DNA from: Xestospongia muta
Taxonomy: Eukaryota > Porifera > Demospongiae > Haplosclerida > Petrosiidae
NCBI GenBank assembly: GCA_963693285.1
Contig: OY848924.1
Span: 8,046,400-8,110,399 of the forward strand
Direction of reading: 5' to 3'
Length of the DNA stretch: 64,000 bases
Under the pieces are notes generated by a model, which did not search any database, was not told the origin of the DNA, and saw only the letters and a list, made by a program, of their open reading frames with translations. This document shows, piece after piece, positions 12,290 through 22,823 of this stretch. The position numbers and the translations under genes are program-made. Every line of letters starts with the position of its first letter. Within the stretch, counting starts at the first letter, position 1.

Positions 12290-12860
12290 GGCACCACAAA
12301 GAAAGAAACAACCTCATAAGCAGTAAGTCAAATTGCTAAAGGCAGGGATTTCTCATCAGAAATTTATGAAATGAGTGTTGTAATTATAGATAACCATTAA
12401 TAATAAGTATCATGACATTGTACCACTGAATGCATTAAGACTGGAGACATTGATATAAATTAAAGAGAAATTGAACAACTTACGAGATAAAATAATAGAC
12501 TTCAATATAACTAACATACAGGATGCATGGCAAAAGAGGTATAGGAAGTATTATAAAAACTAGCTAGGTAAGGCGGCATTACATTCATTAACACAAAACT
12601 ACAGTAAGTACTAAATGTCTTGAATGAGTGTATTCTCATTGTCAACTATCTACTAAACATAGAAACATTATAGAATGTGATGACTCCATAAATGGTTTTA
12701 CTGGTAAGTATATTAAATGTATATATACTACAATAGATATCAATATATAGACCAAGAATTAACACATAATTATAGGACATGTGTGAACATGGACATTCCA
12801 CCAACTGCTACATGGTTTTGCTCGAGTTGCATTAAAAAGTCAATGAAAATAGAGGAATAA
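12290..12860 (+). pseudogene. Probable PHD-finger protein pseudogene
   Basis: Exon-like pieces with good splice borders remain, but the frames are broken. The piece at 12776-12860 reads CVNMDIPPTATWFCSSCIKK and then TAA, which is the C-terminal half of a PHD finger (C...WFCxxC). A preceding piece at 12674-12703 reads CDDSINGFTG, like the middle of a PHD finger, but joining the two leaves a two-base shift. A further piece, about 12435-12600, reads EKLNNLRDKIIDFNITNI and is interrupted by in-frame stops. Which PHD family it came from (ING-like or other) cannot be told. No intact gene can be assembled. Confidence 0.4.
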
Positions 12861-12950
12861 TTATAAAAATGTGAATTATTTTTACTCCACCCACTGATTG
12901 ATCAAAGTTGTCATGAATATATAATATACCATTCTTTTGGAAACATTCCT

Positions 12951-15798
12951 ATGGAAACATTCCTGTCTTTAGCCACTTCTCCTATAAAAGCTAGTTTGAA
13001 GGTACTCATTAAGTTGTTCTTCATTGTTGTATTATAGTTTGCAGGTAAATAGCAATGCATTAACTGGAAAGAAAGAAGACCACCATTTGTGGGTGAAAAG
13101 AGTAAGTGATTATAACATCATGATTATAATATAATATTGTTCATATATTGGACAGTCTGCAGCTAGAGCTCATCTTAGAGGAGCAGGATTCAAGGTTTGA
13201 TTGCATAATACAATGCTATTACTTGACTATCATATGACTTACTCATAGGATGAGGATTTCACTAAGCCTATTATCACAGTCATTAGCCCTTACAGTAATG
13301 CTCTACCATGCAACAATCATTTTCGGTAAGCACCTACTTAATTATTTATTAATTAAACTATTATTTTTCAAGTGAATTAACTGATATTATTGTGAATGAG
13401 GTTGAAAAACTAGGAGGTGAGGTGTGGTTAATTATTATGCTATTACTAATTAATTTAGGTAAAGCATTCATTTGTGGTACACCTGTTGTTAGTGATGGAG
13501 AAACCAATGTAAGCTCCACCCACATTACTCCTCCCACTATTAACATATTAATTATAGGGCTCAGTGGGTATGCGTTATTCCCTAATATCACGTGATTGGA
13601 TTGCTGACTGTGCAGAAATTATGCATCAAGCTTATTTTGCGGTACATCAAGTTACCATCCAATATCATATTATATTATCAATATACTAACAATATACTAA
13701 TAATATACTAATAATATACTAACAATACTAGGATGCTATTATTGCTCTAGGAGGCTGTGATAAAACAGGTTAATAAAAATTTACAACATCATAAACTATG
13801 TTTTATTTTTAGTACCTGGTGTGGTAATGCCTATAGCTCGTCTTAACGCTATAGGTGCTAGCCTATATGGGGGAACAATTCTCCCTGGAAAATGTGAAGA
13901 GCGAGATGTAGCATGGGATGCTCAAACAATAATGGAAGCAATTGGATCATATGGTGCCGGATTAATTGATATGGAAGAACTACATACAATTGAATGCTTT
14001 GCTTTACCTGGATCTGGATCTTGTGGTAAATGGATGAATGAATGGACAGATGCCAGATGGATGAATGAATGGACAGATGGATTGATGAACAGACAGACAG
14101 ATAATTGATGTCTTTCTTATTTCAAGGTGGTATGTTTACGGCTAACACAATGAGCTCTGCTATTGAAGCACTGGGTATGTCTCCTCCAGGTAAGTGACCT
14201 ATACATGTATTATCGTATGTTATGTTGTCTGAAGGGACGTGTTCTAGTCCAGCTGTATCGAGAGAGAACAAGGTGACAGAAGAGAAATACAGCCAGTGTT
14301 CTCAGATTGTTAATATTGTATTTGAACTTCTCTCTAAAAAGATAACTTCAAGACAGATAATGACTAAAAAGGTAACAAATCTTGTGACTCTGTTACCTCA
14401 TGTACTGTAGGCCTTTGAAAATGCCATTGTAATAATGTATGCACTCGGAGGTTCTACAAATGGAGTGTTACATTTGTTGGCGTTAGCTCATGAGTAAGGG
14501 GTGTGGTCTGTCTACTGCATGTGTTAATCATACATTTTGTAGAGCTGGAGTTGACTTGAGTATTGAAGAATTTAATACCATTGGTGACCGTGTACCTCTT
14601 TTAGCTAATTTAAAACCTCATGGCAAGGTACATTGCCGACTTTTAACCTTTAAACTCTGACCTCTGTCCTTATAGTATCATATGTCTGATCTCCATACTA
14701 TAGGTGGACTGCCGGTATGTTTTATACATCCATTGGTTTATTTATACATCCATTATTCTAATTATGTATCTATTACTCAGGTCATTCAAAAGGAACTGTT
14801 AGAAGGTGGTTTATTACACGGTGATTGTCTTACTGTAACTGGAAAAACTCTGGCAGAAAACCTTGTAACTGTGCCTCGTATAGTTGATCTCAAACAAGTT
14901 AGCACTCCACCCACTCAATATAATTAATATCCTTATTAGGAAGTTGTCCGTCCACTCAACAATCCTCTATCATCTCCTGGAAACCATATTATAATTATGA
15001 AAGTAAATTATTAAAATATAACGAGACATTTAAATTTGTTTTAATGATAGGGTTCTCTTTGTCCTGAGAGTGCAGTATTAAAACTAAGTGGTAAAGTATT
15101 TGACAAACCCTTCACAGGACCAGTAATTAGCCTAATATATATAATATATATGACCATATGTTGATTATAGGCTCGTGTCTTTGATGGTGAATATACTGCA
15201 TATGATACCATTATGACTGGAAAGGTATGAACCTGTCATTAATATGCTAATTAATCTTAATAGATTAAACCAGGGGATGTCCTCATTATACGTTATGAGG
15301 GACCCAAAGGAAGGTACATCTGGAAAACTAACAATAGTGATTGCTATATATTGTATATTGTAGTCCTGGTATGCCTGAAATGCTATCTCCTGGAGCAGCA
15401 TTAGTGGGGGCGGGGCTAGGACGAACTGTTGCTCTGGTAACTGATGGTCGATTCAGTGGTGCATCTCATGGTAAAATATTATATTCAATTAACCTGGTTT
15501 TACAAGTTTTTCAAACAGGTATTATGGTAGGTCATGTGACGCCGGAAGCTTACGATGGTGGACCAATAGCGTTTGTGGAAGAAGGAGATATAATAACTAT
15601 TGACGCCAAAACTCGATTGATAAATTTGGTAGGTGGAGCTAAATAGATAATAACTACTGGTTAATTTAGAGTGTGGATGAGTCAACATTAGCTGAACGAT
15701 GTTCCCAATGGAAGCCACCTATAGCTGATCTTCCAGGATTGTTAGGGAAGTACCGACGTTCTGTCAAGTCAGCACATTATGGTGCTATTACATGCTGA
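12951..15798 (+). CDS. Dihydroxyacid dehydratase (IlvD/EDD family)
   Basis: DHAD removes water from 2,3-dihydroxy acids in valine/isoleucine synthesis, using an Fe-S cluster. About 15 exons assemble cleanly. Motifs, in order: [13 protein letters not shown] (first cluster Cys), [20 protein letters not shown] (second Cys plus the Lys expected to be carbamylated), [15 protein letters not shown] (third Cys), [81 protein letters not shown] and a C-terminal [20 protein letters not shown]. All three cluster cysteines are present. The wording is closer to plant/mycobacterial [2Fe-2S] DHAD than to E. coli IlvD. Start at 12951 ([17 protein letters not shown]) is the first ATG that joins. Most animals lack this enzyme. 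A related sugar-acid dehydratase is the alternative. Confidence 0.9.
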
Positions 15799-15908
15799 AC
15801 AATAGGATTCATTTTAAATAATGTCATAGTTATTTTAATTTTTTTTTAATTGAAGAATAACAAATTAAACAAACAAAGTGGGACAAGATACACACATTGG
15901 ATAATACA

Positions 15909-15954
15909 CATCAATAGGTGTGGCTTCTTATAAGATTAACCACACCCATTTCAT
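15909..15954 (-). promoter_or_regulatory. SECIS element of the selenoprotein U (PRXL2B) mRNA
   Basis: On the minus strand, about 93 nt after the stop codon: ATGA (15954-15951), arm AATGGGTGTGG (15950-15940), TT, the apical AA (15937-15936), a self-complementary TCTTATAAGA that can form a mini-helix (form 2 SECIS), AG, arm CCACACCTATT (15923-15913) and GATG (15912-15909). The arms pair over 11 bp with one G-U. ATGA/GATG gives the non-canonical quartet with tandem G-A pairs. The AA lies 13 nt after the quartet, as SECIS rules require. Confidence 0.88.
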
Positions 15955-16046
15955 CATATCCACATGTAAATGTACCTAGACACACTTGTTGTAATAAAAG
16001 CATAGTTATATATTACAATACATGCGTAAATATTATTATATGTGAG

Positions 16047-17098
16047 TTACTTTTTCTTGAGGGCAAATTTCTTTGGTTTGACTTCATCAGGGATTTCACC
16101 GACTATAGCACATGCTGTATCACAATTGACGGCTTCTTCTTCCATTGCTTTGACCTCTTCAGTAGGTGATGTACTATAAATGGACAGATAGTAAATAATG
16201 AATGGATAAACTAATTCTAAAATGGACAGATAGTAAATAATTAATGGAATAAACTAATTCTAAAATGGACATATAATGACATTACTGTAACTGACAACTT
16301 GTTATTCACACAAACATACTCTATTTTTCCTGGATCAATTCCAAGTGCTTGTAAAATCTCATCATTACCAACATGATTACCAGGAGTTTCCTCTTTATGA
16401 TAGTAAATCAATTCACCTCCTTTCCGAACTATTAGGAGACCACCATTTTGAAGGCCATCACCTTTCAAATTGCCTTCAATCTTTTTCTCTCTTGCCTATA
16501 AAATTAAAGTATGATAAATGTAACACAATATAAAAGTTATATACCTCAGATATAGCTCGTCGAGATGCTATATTTAACAGTGCCTTAAAGATACTTAACC
16601 AAGAAAATCTGAAGGATACAGATCGTAATGTCACCAATAGTGTAGACAATATACCTTTTAAAACCAAGGTCTTGGTAGCATTGTTTTTTCTCATCAACAT
16701 AAACATCTCCTATGAAGAATTTTTTCTCAACAAATTCTTCAGCTCCTAATTGTTCCAAACCCACAGCAACCAATTTTACCCCACGTTGCTCTAGCAATGG
16801 CTATATGATGCATATGTGAGCAAATGGATGCATAATATATGAGTACCTGTATGAGACTGAGTTTCACAGCCCCAAGCCGACACAGCTGTCATCCAAATCG
16901 TCTAAGAAACATAATGACAACATCACTGTCAGACCAGAGACTTTCTACAGGTACAGACTACGAGATAACGGACGACAGCAAATAAAATTAAATATTTTTT
17001 AGATAATAATAACCTACTTCTTTTGTGGGCACATTTAAAATAATATTCTTTGCAATCTTAGCTAGTTGAGAGTTATCAGGACCTGCTGAAGTAGCCAT
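16047..17098 (-). CDS. PRXL2B: PRXL2B / selenoprotein U, thioredoxin-like, with in-frame TGA (Sec)
   Basis: PRXL2 (SelU/FAM213) proteins are thioredoxin-fold redox enzymes; vertebrate PRXL2B is called prostamide/prostaglandin F synthase. Exon 1 is 17098-17018 (MATSAGPDNSQLAKIAK). Exon 2 (16957-16847) reads SLWSDSDVVIMFLRRFG, then TGA at 16891-16889, then QLCRLGAVKLSLIQ. Human PRXL2B has RRFGCQVCR there, so TGA sits on the first Cys of the CxxC site. Later exons read LEQRGVKLVAVGLEQLGAEE, FIGDVYVDEKKQCYQDLGFK, NLKGDGLQNGGLLIVRKGGE, ETPGNHVGNDEILQALGI and a tail ending KFALKKK then TAA. The frame is open on both sides of the TGA and a SECIS follows. It is divergent from LZIC (130 bp) and convergent with DHAD. 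Confidence 0.92.
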
Positions 17099-17222
17099 TC
17101 TTCTCACCTCTTACCTTTCTGAAAAGCGAGCAAGGAAGTGTTATCAAACGAAACACAACAGTGTGTATCGTGATCATTATGTAATAAATGTAATGTTGTG
17201 ACTCCTCCACCCACTTCACTAA

Positions 17223-18126
<904 letters not shown>

Positions 18127-18419
18127 ATACTTTTTATGAATCAATTGTGATTGGCTCCTCCCCCTTAATTGGTTGATAAACTTTTAAACATAAATTGATG
18201 CAGTCCTACATTTGTTATAATTAATAATTCATAATACAAAATATTGTCTGTGTTGAATAACAAATTTTTGATAGCAATAACAAAACCATTAACTATTAAT
18301 TAATAACTAGTACATATTATATCTTGTTATTATTACACGATGTTATAGTAGCTAACACCGTAAGAACTTAACATGAATACAATAAGCTGAGAGTGACTCG
18401 TTCAAAAGGTACACAATTA
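18127..18419. other. 3' spacer between LZIC and eIF5A
   Basis: A convergent spacer of 293 bp, very AT-rich, expected to hold both 3' UTRs. I see no further gene. Confidence 0.6.
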
Positions 18420-19126
18420 TTAATCTTTGGTATTCTTAGTGCCAGTCACAGACTCTTCTCCCATTGCAGACTTGAAAAAAGAAAAAGATTAAAAGTAACT
18501 AGAATAAATGAGCAAGGTCATGTGACTTGTAAATGTGGTATACAGACTTAATGAATAGTGGTAGCCATCTTACTTGAACAGTAACTAACAACGTATCTCC
18601 ATTTTCAAATCTTTCCTTTATAATTCTTCCTTCTTCGCTGTCAGGAAGTTTTACGTCATCTTTAGTTTCACCAGAGTCTGTCATAAGACTCAGAAATAAA
18701 TCATCAGAAATATCAATAAGCTACAAGAGATAGTAAGTCATAAGTATTAGTAATCACAAAAATTGTCAATAATTTCAACTTCATGTTATATGCACAGTTA
18801 TACATACTTGATAGTCAGTTCGTTTGACATGGGGTACATTCATATTATGAGTGGATGGACAAATGTCTTCGTATTTCTTACTAGTAAAGATGTCAGTACC
18901 AACTAAATGAACCTGTAAAATGAATGCATCAATATAGCACTTGTAATGTAATGTAGACCTTAGCATGACCATGTTTGCCAGTTTTTGACGTTGACATTTC
19001 GACTATTTTACAAGGACGTCCTTTAAGAATGACATACCCTCCTTTACGTAATGCAGAACACTGCTGTGGATAAGTGTTACTGGCACCAGCATCACCCCCT
19101 TCAAAATCTCCATCACCTTCGGCCAT
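18420..19126 (-). CDS. EIF5A: eIF5A, translation factor (hypusine-containing)
   Basis: eIF5A binds the ribosomal E site and helps peptide bond formation at stalling sequences. The start is [20 protein letters not shown]. It is followed by [20 protein letters not shown] and [20 protein letters not shown], whose lysine in TGKHGHAK is the site changed to hypusine. Then come [20 protein letters not shown], an OB-fold part ([20 protein letters not shown]) and a C-terminus ending TGTKNTKD. Four coding exons. A splice donor near 19281 and an acceptor near 19148 show an intron inside the 5' leader, so transcription starts further right, close to the palindrome at 19311. It is divergent from mS38 with 311 bp between start codons. 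Confidence 0.97.
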
Positions 19127-19310
19127 CTTATTCAAAAAAATTCAATACTGTAATAGAAGGGGTCATTACTCAGGGCATGTCTCATATAATGCAACTTAAA
19201 ACAAATATGACTATAGATCTATTCCATTACATAAAGAATATGTAGCTGTGTAAACCATGAATAGATAGGAAGTTACTTACCTCTGTCTGGGCAACGTGAA
19301 GGGGTTTGCT

Positions 19311-19326
19311 ACTGCGCATGCGCAGT
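19311..19326. promoter_or_regulatory. NRF1-type palindrome in the eIF5A/mS38 bidirectional promoter
   Basis: ACTGCGCATGCGCAGT is a perfect 16-bp palindrome that contains the NRF1 consensus YGCGCAYGCGCR on both strands. It lies just upstream of the eIF5A leader exon and 112 bp before the mS38 start. Confidence 0.75.
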
Positions 19327-19437
19327 GGTGCAGTACTGCAAAGTAGCATGATAAAATGAGCACGTGTAGTAGTGGTGAGTTATGTCTAACTATCTATTTT
19401 TTATAATGTTATCTTTATTTTGCGCTAGACACTACTA

Positions 19438-19830
19438 ATGGCAGGACAAATATTAATTAGATGTGTACGTCTCATTAGAAAATGGCAACCAGTAGGCATT
19501 AACCTCCAACACTCAAGCTCCACCCCATTGTGTACTCGGCAACATAGTTCTTTTAATATCAATAAGGAATTAGCAGTTACAAGTACTTGGTTTCCATGGC
19601 AACCTGTCAGTTTTGCAATGTTGGGTCAATTGTGCATATCTCCAATTTGTTACCAAAATCTTAATTACAAACAAATAAACAATTTCAATCCAAATATAGT
19701 GGGAGTGGCTAACCACATCCCCCACCAATGCAGTAGTGTCTTGAAGAAAAGACGACAGAAAATGAATCGTCACAAGTACAGAAAACTTCGTAAGAAAATG
19801 AAGTTTCTTCGCAGAAAATTAAAAAAATAA
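19438..19830 (+). CDS. AURKAIP1: Mitochondrial small ribosomal subunit protein mS38 (AURKAIP1/COX24 family)
   Basis: mS38 is a small basic protein of the mitoribosomal small subunit whose C-terminal helix contacts rRNA near the decoding region. It is a single exon of 130 codons. The diagnostic C-terminal block reads CSSVLKKRRQKMNRHKYRKL followed by RKKMKFLRRK, matching the family pattern with KRRKMNxHKYxKL. The N-terminal 90 residues are poorly conserved; the Arg-containing start MAGQILIRCVRLIRKWQ fits a mitochondrial presequence. Compared with vertebrate AURKAIP1 it stops soon after the core, as in fungal COX24. The head-to-head neighbour is eIF5A. Confidence 0.9.
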   Translation: MAGQILIRCVRLIRKWQPVGINLQHSSSTPLCTRQHSSFNINKELAVTSTWFPWQPVSFAMLGQLCISPICYQNLNYKQINNFNPNIVGVANHIPHQCSSVLKKRRQKMNRHKYRKLRKKMKFLRRKLKK

Positions 19831-20197
19831 TTTTGTTTGGGATATCAAGGTCAATGCAAAGTTGACATGTACCTGCCTTATATGGTAATTGTTAGAGTAA
19901 TTTGTCTTGTGCAAATTTTGAATGCATATGTTATTGATGTGTCATATGATTATGTTGCTGACACTAGAAGATAAACTACTGATAAATTCTCATTACCTTA
20001 CATTATTATTACTATAGTTGGAAACATTTTAAAGTCTTTATTATAAAACATATATAATAAAAATTATAAACAATGGACACATGTATTAACATATTGTGCT
20101 AGCACAAAAATTAAACCCAAGTTAATGTGAGAAAGGTTGCTGTCATCAGGTTAGAATTTTGAAAAAAGTGAGAGATTTGAGATATGACTTGTAAACA
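19831..20197. other. Convergent 3' spacer between mS38 and the small acidic protein
   Basis: AT-rich, with likely 3' UTRs of both neighbours and no recognisable coding or RNA gene. Confidence 0.55.
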
Positions 20198-20614
20198 TTA
20201 TAGTTCTTCATTAGTAATAAAAATATTCCCCTCACTTTCAGGACTATACTGGAATAGTCTAATACCATAAAGAGATCGCTTGTCTTTCTGATTACGTACC
20301 TCAGGACCCTGTGTAAACACATAATGTAGTTACGATAATCCATTATAACATAAAAAGTGCAAGAACTATATAATCATTAGACAACATACTTGTTGCACAT
20401 CTTCTATAGAGAGTTCTACAAAATCTTCATAGCCAGAGTCAATGCTAACAGCTGGAGATTGAGGGTCAGGGGTAATGTTTGAGGTAGAGGATTTGCTGTT
20501 ACATTCTCCTATCAATTCGATGATAATAAAATCATCACTACCTTCTGCAACAGCAATATTCTCTCCAATATTTTTCAGAACAGGAGTTTCTTGTTTGTCG
20601 TCTTCCGAAGCCAT
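20198..20614 (-). CDS. Unidentified small acidic protein
   Basis: Not recognised. Two exons (20614 to about 20391 and 20309-20198) join to about 113 residues. The start ATG at 20614 gives MASEDDKQETPVLKN. Two acidic-hydrophobic clusters stand out: GSDDFIIIELIGE and GYEDFVELSIEDV. Both fit the acidic-[WFY]xx[LIV] pattern of LC3-interacting motifs, and the first recalls the EDEVDGWLIIDL site of TP53INP proteins; this is only a resemblance. The C-terminal exon (RNQKDKRSLYGIRLFQYSP) is basic and may be structured. It is divergent from CDKAL1 with 182 bp between start codons. Confidence 0.6.
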
Positions 20615-20753
20615 TCCTTCTAATCTTGCTTCTGACCTTGACACTGATTGGATTTAGCAAGACCGCAGCAAAATCGATGAATAACATCAGTACATTTGTT
20701 TTCGAGTAGTAAACGGAAAAGTTCGAGGAAGAGTTAATTAAACAACCCACGTA

Positions 20754-20767
20754 GCTAGCCGGCTAGC
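20754..20767. promoter_or_regulatory. 14-bp perfect palindrome in a bidirectional promoter
   Basis: GCTAGCCGGCTAGC reads the same on both strands, 30 bp before the CDKAL1 start and in the spacer shared with the small acidic protein gene. No known factor is assigned. Confidence 0.4.
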
Positions 20768-20796
20768 CACTCCTTCCACAAGACTCCACCTCTAAA

Positions 20797-22777
20797 ATGT
20801 CTTGCAAAAAGGAGGTAGTCACAGATATTGAAGACATTGTGACTACTCGTGACGATATCAGAAGTTCTCCCAATATTAATCAAGTCCTTCCTAGAGCATT
20901 ACGTAAACATGCTCCACCTCCTTCAGCTGAAGGTGATAGTTTTATTCCAGGCAGTCAAAGTGTGTATGTTAAAACATGGGGCTGTTCACACAATACAAGT
21001 GATGGAGAATACATGGCAGGACTATTAGCTGCTAGTGGTTATGCCATTACAGGTAATAAAAACTCCACCCACTTAATATACATTATTCATAAATATTAAA
21101 ACAATATAGAGTCACCATTGGATGCTCACATTTGGTTACTGAATAGTTGTACAGTTAAAGGTCCAAGTGAGGATGGACTAAAAAGTGCCATAAGACGAGG
21201 GAAGGACCTACAAAAGACTCTTGTTGTAGCAGGGTGTGTCCCTCAGGGTCAGAAAGATTTGGCTGATGTTCAAGATATTTCAGTAGTTGGTGTACATCAA
21301 ATTGATAGAGTAGTTGAAGTTGTTGAAGAAACGATTAAAGGAAATACTGTGAAATTATTTGGACAAAAGAGAGCTAATGGAAAACGATTAGCTGGACCAA
21401 ATTTAAATTTACCCAAGATACGTAGAAATCCACTCATTGAGATAATTCCCATTAATTCAGGGTAATAAGAGTTAATTAGTCACATTAACAAAGTTATCAT
21501 CACCTCTCTCCTTAGTTGTCTAAATCATTGTACATATTGTAAAACAAAGCATTCTAGAGGAAATTTAGTCAGTTATACACCTGATGAAATCATTCAGAGA
21601 GCACAACAAGCCTTTTCTGAAGGTGTTGTGGAGGTATGGCTAACTAGTGAGGACACAGGAGCATATGGTCGAGATATAGATGTCACTCTACCTGAGTTAC
21701 TATGGCAACTAGTGAAGGTTATTCCCGAAAATTGTATGTTACGTATAGGAATGACAAACCCACCATATATAATGGAATATTTAGAGGTAAATGTCACATG
21801 ACTTGTATAACAGATCATGTGACTTGTTTGTTCTAGGATATAGCTCAAATTTTAGCACATCCTCGAGTATATGCATTTCTACATGTACCTGTTCAGTCCG
21901 GGGCTGACCCTGTATTAGCTGCTATGAAACGAGAATACACTGTGAAACAATTTAGACAAGTTGTTGATTATCTTCGTCAAAAGTAAATGGCCAGGGCATT
22001 ATTAATATATCTATTAATGTTGTTATAGTGTTCCAGGTGTTACCATAGCAACAGATATAATCTGTGGGTTTCCAATAGAAACTGAAGAGGTAGTTAAAAT
22101 ACATGTCAACAGACCACACCCCATACTTGGCCAATTTTTAGGACTTTGAGGAGACAGTGGCCCTTGTTAAAGAGTACCACTTTCCTTCGCTATTTATTAA
22201 CCAGTTTTACCCTCGTCCTGGTACACCAGCAGCAAAAATGAAACGATTATCAACACAAGAGGTAGCCCCTTCCTTCTTATCTAATCATTACTTTCCAATC
22301 TAGGTAAAGAGGAGATCACGCTATTTGACAGAAGTATTTCATTCATATGAGACATATAGCAATCGTGTTAATGCTAAAGAGAATGTATTAGTGACAGAGA
22401 TCTCTCATGATGGAAGATATTATGTTGGACATACAAAATATTATGAGCAGGTAACATGATGTGTGTGAACTTTACATGTATTGCACATTAATTAGGTATT
22501 AGTCCCACAAATTAAAGGGGTAATGGGGAAAATGATTGTAGTAGTTATCAAATCTGCCGGTAAACATTATTTAATGGGTGAAATAGTGGACACGCCCACA
22601 GTATTATTAAAGACAAATAGACTGTTAAATAAAACTAAGATCTTATCTTCAAAGTGGGTGTGGCCTGCTCTAAGAAGTAACAAGTATTTAATAGTTATAA
22701 TTACAATAACAATAGCAGTGCTAATTTATCGTTTACCCAATATTATTGTTATTATTAATAAATTGTATTTTTTTTAA
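20797..22777 (+). CDS. CDKAL1: CDKAL1, tRNA-A37 threonylcarbamoyladenosine methylthiotransferase
   Basis: CDKAL1 is a radical-SAM enzyme that makes ms2t6A37 in tRNA-Lys(UUU). The UPF0004 domain has the three cluster cysteines ([42 protein letters not shown]). The radical-SAM site reads [19 protein letters not shown] (CxxxCxxC). Then come [83 protein letters not shown] and a TRAM-like domain ([20 protein letters not shown]). The C-terminus ends in a hydrophobic segment ([18 protein letters not shown]), the tail anchor that places animal CDKAL1 on the ER. Nine or so exons. It ends 46 bp before the EMC1 stop on the other strand. Confidence 0.96.
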
Positions 22778-22823
22778 ATATATAACTTATTTTTTCTGCA
22801 ATGATTCTAAAAATGATTACACT

